Shown one piece after another: positions 58,114 to 64,000 of a stretch of DNA of 64,000 nucleotides. A program made the translations under genes and the position numbers. The notes beneath the pieces were generated by a model. It searched no databases. It had not been told where the DNA came from and saw only the letters and a list, made by a program, of their open reading frames with translations. Numbering within the stretch: position 1 is the first letter of the stretch; every line of letters starts with the position of its first letter. This DNA is from Bacillaceae bacterium OF18-1A (GTDB lineage Bacteria > Bacillota > Bacilli > Bacillales > Bacillaceae_G). The stretch is taken from assembly GCA_027694045.1 (NCBI GenBank), contig JAQEWB010000002.1:62001-126000 (forward strand), in the 5' to 3' direction.

Positions 58114-58182
58114 TCTTGCTTTCTATGAATCTCACTGTTTATAATATAAATAAATACTGCTTTCGCTAAGGGGGGTATACGA

Positions 58183-58614
58183 TTGCTTGAAGGATGGTTT
58201 AGTTGGTTTATAGTCGTTTGGACTGTTGTATTATTAGGACTTATGTCTATCGGTGGATATTTCATGTTCAGAAAATTCCTAAAACGTTTACCGAAAGAAG
58301 ATGGTATGTCTATTTTAGATTGGGAAGAACATTATATAAATAAAACGATACATTTGTGGGATGACGAACAAAAACAATTGCTAGAAGAACTCGTAAGTCC
58401 TGTACCTGAACTTTTTCGTGACGTTGCCAAATCAAAGATTGCTGGAAAAATTGGCGAACTTGCACTTAAAGAAAAAGCTCCTAAAATTACACAAGATTTA
58501 ATTATAAAAGGGTATATCGTTGCTACACCGAAGCGTGATCATAAATTTTTAGTTAAAAAACTGCAAGAAAAAGAAATTGATTATTCTAACTATAAATCTT
58601 TACTTGCAAAGTAA
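58183..58614 (+). CDS. yneK: YneK-like membrane protein (DUF2621)
   Basis: 143 residues from a TTG at 58183, with AAGGGGGG 7 nt upstream. One N-terminal membrane helix (about 6-30), then a helical soluble domain (MSILDWEEHYINKTIHLWDDEQ). Matches B. subtilis YneK. Function unknown. Converges on ccdC, its neighbour in B. subtilis too. Confidence 0.82.
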   Translation: MLEGWFSWFIVVWTVVLLGLMSIGGYFMFRKFLKRLPKEDGMSILDWEEHYINKTIHLWDDEQKQLLEELVSPVPELFRDVAKSKIAGKIGELALKEKAPKITQDLIIKGYIVATPKRDHKFLVKKLQEKEIDYSNYKSLLAK

Positions 58615-58628
58615 CTTCATAATATTTT

Positions 58629-58669
58629 CAATGAAAAAGACAGCGCCTCTGCCGCTGTCTTTTTCATTG
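58629..58669. terminator. Bidirectional terminator, yneK / ccdC
   Basis: 17-bp perfect stem, 7-nt loop, T-runs in the arms. Confidence 0.88.
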
Positions 58670-58685
58670 TATACATGTACTGTTT

Positions 58686-59192
58686 TTAAGTTAGCTTCAT
58701 ATCTTTTTCATTATAAAAACCGTCTTCTTTTTCCATTTCCTTCTGTAATTTCGTAAAGGAACGATACATAGCAATTCGCCACGATACAATCATCGCGAAT
58801 GCAAGTAAGAAGAACATGCCACTAAGTTGTCCTAAATCAAGAGATTGGCTTAAGTATGTTTTAAATACAATTCGCACTACAAGTAATCCAATTAATATAA
58901 AAACAAATGCTTTCGAACGTTTCAAATAAATCTCTTGTCCTCTAATTTCAAATTTAGATGTTTTAATAAGAAAAATAGAGAAAAACAACCCAACGCCAAT
59001 TGCTTCTAACATTTCTGCTGGAGTTAATCGAAATTCTGGAAAAACATACATCAATGCTCCCGTGCTCATAAAAAATGGTGGAAGTATAATTTTTTTCAAT
59101 GTTGCAGGTTTCTTAGCTGCTTTTAAACGAATAAACATCGCACCAACAGCCATACAAACAGCAACGATACTGGATAAAACAACAATGTTCAT
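58686..59192 (-). CDS. ccdC: CcdC-family membrane protein
   Basis: 168 residues, four or five hydrophobic segments. In B. subtilis (yneJ) it lies in the ccdA locus; its exact role in cytochrome c maturation is unproven. AAAGGATG precedes the ATG. The small response-regulator gene yneI (ccdB) found between ccdA and ccdC in B. subtilis is not present here. Confidence 0.85.
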   Translation of the reverse strand: MNIVVLSSIVAVCMAVGAMFIRLKAAKKPATLKKIILPPFFMSTGALMYVFPEFRLTPAEMLEAIGVGLFFSIFLIKTSKFEIRGQEIYLKRSKAFVFILIGLLVVRIVFKTYLSQSLDLGQLSGMFFLLAFAMIVSWRIAMYRSFTKLQKEMEKEDGFYNEKDMKLT

Positions 59193-59282
59193 ATTTTCTC
59201 ATCCTTTTTTGTGGCTATATGCAAAATATACTTTCATTATATGCTTTTCCGTTAGTATTTCCAACATTTTCACAGAATAATA

Positions 59283-59990
59283 CTAAAAACCAGTAAAACC
59301 ACCAAATAAACTTGAGAAATATACGATAATTTTCGTCATCCAATTAAAGTAAAGGAAGATTCCCATGACAATCATAATGTATCCTCCGACTTTCATGAAT
59401 GCCATACTATTTCTTTTAATCCAAGACATTTTCGTAATAAAGAATGATAATACGAAGAATGGGATAGCAAATCCAAGTATGTATGCAATCATATAAATCA
59501 TTGCAGACTCTGGATTCGTTGCTGCTAAACCAATTACAGACACTAAAATAGGTCCAGTACAAGGAGTCCAACCTGCAGCAAATGCCAATCCAATTAATAC
59601 TGAGCCAAAGTAACCACTCGGACGATTTTTAAATGTAAATTTACGGTCTTGCATTAAAAACTTCGGCTTAAACACACCAACTATAATTAAACCGAACACG
59701 ATGATAAATATACCACCTAACTGTCTAATTAAATCTTTATAATCTGTAAAGATGCCTCCAATAAAACTTGTACCAAATCCAATTGCAATAAATATAATTG
59801 AAAATCCAAGTAAGAAAAACGCTGTATGTATCATACTTCTTTTGCGAAGCATTGCATTTTCTTCTTTCAACTCAGAAACCGACATACCTGTTATGTACGA
59901 TAAAAATGCCGGATAAAGCGGTAAGCAACATGGGGAAATAAATGATAAGAACCCGGCGCCAAACGCTAAAAAAATACTAATATCTTGCAT
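59283..59990 (-). CDS. ccdA: Cytochrome c biogenesis protein CcdA
   Basis: 235 residues from ATG 59990 (GGAG 7 nt upstream), six membrane helices. Redox cysteines in [10 protein letters not shown] and WTPCTGPIL pass electrons across the membrane to extracytoplasmic thioredoxins such as ResA, StoA or the ResA-like protein at 15.2 kb. Monocistronic or with ccdC (90-bp gap). Confidence 0.95.
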   Translation of the reverse strand: MQDISIFLAFGAGFLSFISPCCLPLYPAFLSYITGMSVSELKEENAMLRKRSMIHTAFFLLGFSIIFIAIGFGTSFIGGIFTDYKDLIRQLGGIFIIVFGLIIVGVFKPKFLMQDRKFTFKNRPSGYFGSVLIGLAFAAGWTPCTGPILVSVIGLAATNPESAMIYMIAYILGFAIPFFVLSFFITKMSWIKRNSMAFMKVGGYIMIVMGIFLYFNWMTKIIVYFSSLFGGFTGF

Positions 59991-60476
59991 AATTCCACTC
60001 CTCTCCCTAAATATTGTAGCAAAAACATATAAAAATACTATGAACAATTGGTGAAATCACTTTTCCAACGTGATAATAATAAAAACTACCACTCCACACA
60101 TTTTCTAATAAAACGTTTTCATTTCCTTCTATTATATAGAAAATCTTAATTGGATTATGAAACTCCTCTAATTATTATTAACATAACAAAGGTAACATAG
60201 TTTCTCAAATGATTAGCACGCTACAAATACACTTACATACATATTGATTAAAAAATATTTTTTTCAAATGCTGTCTTTATACACTACAACACTGTTTTTA
60301 CAATACTTCTATTATTATTAATTTCAAGATTATGCATAAATATCATACTTTTATTATTATTCTATAAAATGTCGCACTTTTCTTTCATTTGACCCTTCAT
60401 TTTTAATTTTGTATACTTCCCTCTAGTTATGTATTTTCGTTACGGATTAATTTCATATAGATGGGAGGAATTTTTC
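59991..60476. other. Gap between ccdA and the EamA gene
   Basis: About 490 bp, very AT-rich, no gene. It carries a near-cre motif (60108-60121, ATAAAACGTTTTCA, 12 of 14) and the EamA promoter. Confidence 0.5.
60389..60417 (+). promoter_or_regulatory. Sigma-A promoter of the EamA gene
   Basis: TTGACC, 17 bp, TATACT, 60 bp before the start. Confidence 0.75.
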
Positions 60477-61385
60477 ATGCTTCGTTATTCTTTATTAGTT
60501 TTATTAGGGGCGTGTAGTTATGGAATTTTAGCTATTTTCGTTAAACTTGCATATGCAGAAGGATTTTCACTTGGAGAAGTAATTGGCAGTCAATATTTGT
60601 TCGGTTGGATTATTTTACTGGCTATTACACTTCTATTTTCTAGACATCGTGTTCCATTAAAACAAGCGTTACTTTTATTCGTTGCAGGAACATCTGCAAG
60701 CTTCACTGGAATCTTTTATTATGCTTCATTAAAAACTGTACCAGCTTCTATTGCAATTATTCTTCTATTCCAATTCGTTTGGGTCGGAATTATCATTGAA
60801 GCAGTATCAACAAAAACGTTACCTTCAAGAGAAAAAGTTATTTCGGTTATTTTCTTACTTGTAGGTACATTTTTATCGAGTGGTTTACTAGAAAAATCAG
60901 CAGGTGATTTTGATATGACTGGAATCATTTTAGGCTTATTATCTGCTGTTACATTTGCAACATATATTTTCGTAAGTGGTAAAGTTGCTGTCGAAGTCCC
61001 TTCCTTACCACGTGGCGTCCTATTAATGGCCGGTGCTTTAACATTAGTCATGATTGTATTCCCACCAGCATTTATTTTTAATGGCGCTATTTCTCAAGGC
61101 CTTTGGAAATACGGATTAGGACTAGGAATATTTAGTATCGTCATTCCTTCTATCGCCTTTACGATTGGTATTCCAAAAATCGGTTCTGGCTTAGCAACTA
61201 TTATTGGTGCTGCGGAGCTACCAGTTACAACAATTATGTCTGTATTTGTTTTAAAAGAAGCTGTACTATCTTCACAATGGTTCGGTGTATCACTTATTTT
61301 AATCGGCATTGCAATCCCGCAAATCGCATATACAATGCGTGGACGTTACCAAAAACATCATACACATAAAAAAGTTGCAGCATAA
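60477..61385 (+). CDS. EamA/DMT-family transporter
   Basis: 302 residues from ATG 60477, with GGAGG 9 nt upstream; the in-frame ATG at 60429 has no site. Ten hydrophobic segments forming two EamA repeats (about 1-140 and 150-290), and a basic, His-rich C-terminus (KHHTHKK). Exporter of unknown metabolite or amino acid. Confidence 0.9.
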   Translation: MLRYSLLVLLGACSYGILAIFVKLAYAEGFSLGEVIGSQYLFGWIILLAITLLFSRHRVPLKQALLLFVAGTSASFTGIFYYASLKTVPASIAIILLFQFVWVGIIIEAVSTKTLPSREKVISVIFLLVGTFLSSGLLEKSAGDFDMTGIILGLLSAVTFATYIFVSGKVAVEVPSLPRGVLLMAGALTLVMIVFPPAFIFNGAISQGLWKYGLGLGIFSIVIPSIAFTIGIPKIGSGLATIIGAAELPVTTIMSVFVLKEAVLSSQWFGVSLILIGIAIPQIAYTMRGRYQKHHTHKKVAA

Positions 61386-61391
61386 TAAACG

Positions 61392-61425
61392 AGAGAGGAT
61401 TTTCATTTAAGAATCCTCTCTTTTA
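61392..61425 (+). terminator. Terminator of the EamA gene
   Basis: 10-bp stem AGAGAGGATT/AATCCTCTCT then TTTT. Confidence 0.75.
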
Positions 61426-61475
61426 TTATTGTATACTTAATGTAAATACTTTATTTAAGAAAGAAGGCATTATAA

Positions 61476-62621
61476 GTGGCATCCAATCTAGAACGATTAA
61501 CAGAGAGACTGATTTCTATTCGTCGTAGTTTGCATGAGCACCCAGAACTATCATACGAAGAATTTGAAACGACGAAAACTATAAAGAATTGGTTAGAAGA
61601 GAAAAACATCACTATTATACATTCTAGTTTAGAAACCGGTGTTATTGCTGAAGTTTCTGGGAATAATAGTGGACCGATTATAGCAATCCGTGCTGATATT
61701 GATGCCCTTCCTATTCAGGAAGAAACAAATTTACCGTATGCGTCAAAAATCCAAGGGAAAATGCATGCTTGTGGACACGATTTTCATACCGCCGCTATTA
61801 TAGGTGCTGCTTATTTATTAAAGGAAAAAGAATCTTCTCTGAACGGAACGGTTCGTTTTATATTCCAGCCGGCTGAAGAAAGCAGTAATGGCGCTTGCAA
61901 AGTGATTGAAGCTGGACATTTACAGGATGTACAAGCTATTTTCGGCATGCATAATAAACCAGATTTGCCAGTAGGTACAATTGGCATTAAAGACGGTCCA
62001 CTAATGGCTGGAGTCGATCGATTTGAAATCGAGATTCACGGAGTCGGAACGCATGCAGCTGTACCAGATGCTGGTGTAGACCCTATCGTTGCATCATCTC
62101 AAATTGTTATGGCACTTCAAACAATTGTAAGCCGCAATATTAGTTCTGCTCATAATGCCGTTGTCAGTGTTACAAATATTCACTCAGGAAATACATGGAA
62201 CGTTATTCCTGAAAGAGCAACATTAGAAGGAACAATTCGTACATTCCAAGCGGAAACACGTGAAAAGATACCCGTTTTAATGGAACGTATTATTAATGGT
62301 ATTTCTGATGCACTAGGTGTAAAAACTGCATTTCGTTTTTATCCGGGGCCTCCCGCTGTTCATAATGATGCAAACCTTACTGACTTATGCACTCAAATTG
62401 CAGAGGAAATGGCTCTAAATGTGATTACACCTACTCCTTCCATGGCTGGAGAGGATTTCTCCTTTTATCAACAAGAAATACCAGGTTCATTTGTCTTCAT
62501 GGGAACAAGTGGCACACATGAGTGGCATCATCCTTCGTTCACTATCGATGAACAAGCATTACCTATCAGCGCAAAATATTTCGCCTTGCTAGCCGAAAGA
62601 GCACTTAAGCAATTCTCATAA
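61476..62621 (+). CDS. M20-family amidohydrolase (N-acyl-amino-acid hydrolase)
   Basis: 381 residues, GTG start with AAGAAGG 8 nt away. Metal-site motifs HACGHDFHTA, PAEESSNGA, GMHNKPD and the late His of EWHHPSF. The lid domain holds GVGTHAAVPDAGVDPI. Resembles N-acyl-L-amino-acid or IAA-type amidohydrolases (YxeP-like). Substrate unknown. Own unit. Confidence 0.92.
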   Translation: MASNLERLTERLISIRRSLHEHPELSYEEFETTKTIKNWLEEKNITIIHSSLETGVIAEVSGNNSGPIIAIRADIDALPIQEETNLPYASKIQGKMHACGHDFHTAAIIGAAYLLKEKESSLNGTVRFIFQPAEESSNGACKVIEAGHLQDVQAIFGMHNKPDLPVGTIGIKDGPLMAGVDRFEIEIHGVGTHAAVPDAGVDPIVASSQIVMALQTIVSRNISSAHNAVVSVTNIHSGNTWNVIPERATLEGTIRTFQAETREKIPVLMERIINGISDALGVKTAFRFYPGPPAVHNDANLTDLCTQIAEEMALNVITPTPSMAGEDFSFYQQEIPGSFVFMGTSGTHEWHHPSFTIDEQALPISAKYFALLAERALKQFS

Positions 62622-62659
62622 AAAAAGCCGTTAAGGTATATTTCAACCTTAACGGCTTT
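62622..62659. terminator. Bidirectional terminator, M20 / ABC permease
   Basis: 14-bp stem AAAGCCGTTAAGGT/ACCTTAACGGCTTT, A-run in front. Confidence 0.85.
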
Positions 62660-62664
62660 CCTTA

Positions 62665-63609
62665 TTAAGTTAAATCACGTTTTAAAAATACAGTATAGGA
62701 AACACCTAAAAATACAAGTAAATAAAGTAGTAACATACATGAAGCAAACGGGAATGTTACTCCATCAATAAAACTTCCACTCTCTAAAATACCATATAAA
62801 TTTGTGTTTGCTGGTAATAGAAATTTTGCCCATTCATATCTAGACGCTGGAAGTAATGCAATATTTCCTGATAAAGCAAGAAATAGCGAAATACCAATCG
62901 CGCCTCCACTAGATCTTGTTAAGACTGAAATCATAAATGCAAATGCCGCGTATACAAGAGTTGGCACCCAAGATAAAATGTAATACTTGCTTGCTTCCAC
63001 TAAAATATTTTGTTTTATAATATTTCCATCTTGGAAAACAAACTCACTCCATGCAGGCTGTTGAAATTTATAAATAACAAGTCCACTTAAAACAGAGAAA
63101 ATCATATTAAATATAAACAGTAAAGCGGCAAATATAACGATTGCTAAAAATTTTGCCGTTAATATTTTAAATCTACTCGCCGGGCGAATCGTTAAAAATT
63201 TATATGTTCCCCAGCTATATTCATTCGCAAAAATTGTACTCGCATACACGAGGATAAATGGAAGCAAAATTGGAAATACGATAAAACCTGTATCCCTCAT
63301 GAAAGAAAGCGGAGAACTACTTGCCGGTGCAATATCTGTATCTAAATGTTTCATTTTCAACTGATATTCTTTTACAAGCTCGTCCCCTGATCTCTCTGCT
63401 AAAATATCCTCTTTTTTCATACCTAGTTTTTTCTCAATTTCTACAGTTCGCTCAGTATAATCCGCTTTCCACTCTTTTGTTTCCGGCTCTAAATACTTTA
63501 CCGTAACCCATCCTAATCCAATTATTAATACTGCAATAACTGCAAAAGGAATAATCGTTCTTTTTCGCTTAAATATTTTATACAGCTCGTTATACACTAA
63601 ATTAAACAA
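62665..63609 (-). CDS. ABC-2 type transporter permease
   Basis: 314 residues from a TTG at 63609, GGGGG about 8 nt upstream inside the ATPase gene (8-bp overlap). Six membrane segments: one near the N-terminus, a large extracytoplasmic loop (~70 residues, acidic/basic), then five helices. MFNLVYNELYKIFKRKRT is the usual start. Works with the ATPase upstream, likely to export a peptide or lipid, as in bacitracin- or lantibiotic-type exporters. Substrate unknown. Confidence 0.88.
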   Translation of the reverse strand: MFNLVYNELYKIFKRKRTIIPFAVIAVLIIGLGWVTVKYLEPETKEWKADYTERTVEIEKKLGMKKEDILAERSGDELVKEYQLKMKHLDTDIAPASSSPLSFMRDTGFIVFPILLPFILVYASTIFANEYSWGTYKFLTIRPASRFKILTAKFLAIVIFAALLFIFNMIFSVLSGLVIYKFQQPAWSEFVFQDGNIIKQNILVEASKYYILSWVPTLVYAAFAFMISVLTRSSGGAIGISLFLALSGNIALLPASRYEWAKFLLPANTNLYGILESGSFIDGVTFPFASCMLLLYLLVFLGVSYTVFLKRDLT

Positions 63610-64000
63610 TATCTTTTCCCCCTGTTAATTCTAAAAATTGCTCTTCTAACGTTTTTCTTTCTTCGTATACACGATATACTTGAATTTCTTTATCAAGCAA
63701 TGTACGAATAACATTTGGGATTTCTTCATCTTTTACATTAATAATCAATTCATTATCTTTTACTAAAACATCATATTCTAACATTTCAGCCGCTTTGTTC
63801 GCATCATCTACACGTATACGAATCGTCTCCATCTCTTCACTTTGACTTTGCTGAATATTTTGCGTCGCAACATATTCTCCATGTTGAATAATGATAACTC
63901 TATCACACATTAATTCAACTTCTGAAAGCAAGTGACTAGATACAAGTACCGCTTTTCCTTGTTCATGTGCAATTTTCTTTATGTACATTCTCATTTCATG
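63602..64000 (-). CDS. ABC transporter ATP-binding protein, N-terminal part outside window
   Basis: Only the C-terminal ~132 residues are in the window; the frame stays open to the edge. AVLVSSHLLSEVELMCDRVIIIQHGEYV is the H-loop segment of a drug/peptide-type ATPase. The tail (~70 residues) is an extra C-terminal domain usual for ABC-2 ATPases. It overlaps the permease gene, so both belong to one operon. Confidence 0.9.
   Translation of the reverse strand, partial: HEMRMYIKKIAHEQGKAVLVSSHLLSEVELMCDRVIIIQHGEYVATQNIQQSQSEEMETIRIRVDDANKAAEMLEYDVLVKDNELIINVKDEEIPNVIRTLLDKEIQVYRVYEERKTLEEQFLELTGGKDIV

Overview
The window is AT-rich Firmicute chromosome, almost certainly from the Bacillus cereus group. 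The evidence is the set of spore genes (sspN, sspO, sspP, sleL, a cotM-like gene), B. cereus-type SleL and peptidoglycan deacetylase, an SLH-domain surface protein, strong AGGAGG ribosome sites and frequent TTG/GTG starts. I see no rRNA, tRNA, CRISPR array, insertion sequence, phage or resistance island. It looks like core chromosome with many short accessory or hypothetical genes.

Layout. 0-5.2 kb: end of a Gfo/Idh/MocA oxidoreductase, then topoisomerase IV (parE-parC) behind a promoter with a LexA box. 5.3-11.8 kb: a 31-residue membrane microprotein, CoA-binding protein (yneT), HtrA protease, an orphan response regulator, the class III ribonucleotide reductase nrdD-nrdG (two NrdR-like boxes), plsY and a HesB/YneR protein. 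11.8-23.4 kb: thioesterase, SleL, sspN with an FbpB-like gene, exonuclease, a ResA-like thioredoxin, an ABC exporter, aconitase, sspO, peptidoglycan deacetylase, sspP and a CotM-like Hsp20 protein. From memory, much of this matches the B. subtilis segment ccdA-yneJ-yneK-cotM-sspP-sspO-citB-yneN-...-plsY-yneT-parEC, but here the ccdA/ccdC/yneK end lies about 35 kb away (58-60 kb).

23.4-49 kb is the intervening accessory block: MFS transporter, AlaX editing protein, Nudix hydrolase, SAP protein, the biotin-linked bioY/acyl-CoA ligase/thiolase set (yhfUTS-like, with two BirA operators), another acyl-CoA ligase, GNAT acetyltransferases, CsbD, an SLH surface protein, a PP2C/amidase/DUF2164 operon, YitT, a PAS histidine kinase, a decayed mhq (quinone-response) locus that keeps two MhqR boxes, PutP, a YerD-type glutamate synthase-like protein, an old-yellow-enzyme reductase and a CarD-family regulator.

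49.2-55.4 kb is the histidine-utilisation operon hutP-hutH-hutU-hutI-hutG. It has a cre site between -35 and -10, CodY-like inverted repeats around the promoter, and a HutP antiterminator before hutH. 55.4-64 kb: an RHH-methyltransferase fusion, a nucleoside-kinase-like/DJ-1 pair, a small gene behind a LexA-like box, yneK, ccdC, ccdA, an EamA transporter, an M20 peptidase and the start of an ABC-2 exporter locus cut by the window end.

No wholly new multi-gene system is obvious. The most worthwhile leads are regulatory (BirA, NrdR, LexA, MhqR, CodY/CcpA sites), the thiolase lacking its second catalytic cysteine, the 5'-deleted mhq dioxygenase, the RHH-methyltransferase fusion, the PP2C-amidase operon and several unannotated microproteins. 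Motif assignments are by eye and none has been searched against a database.
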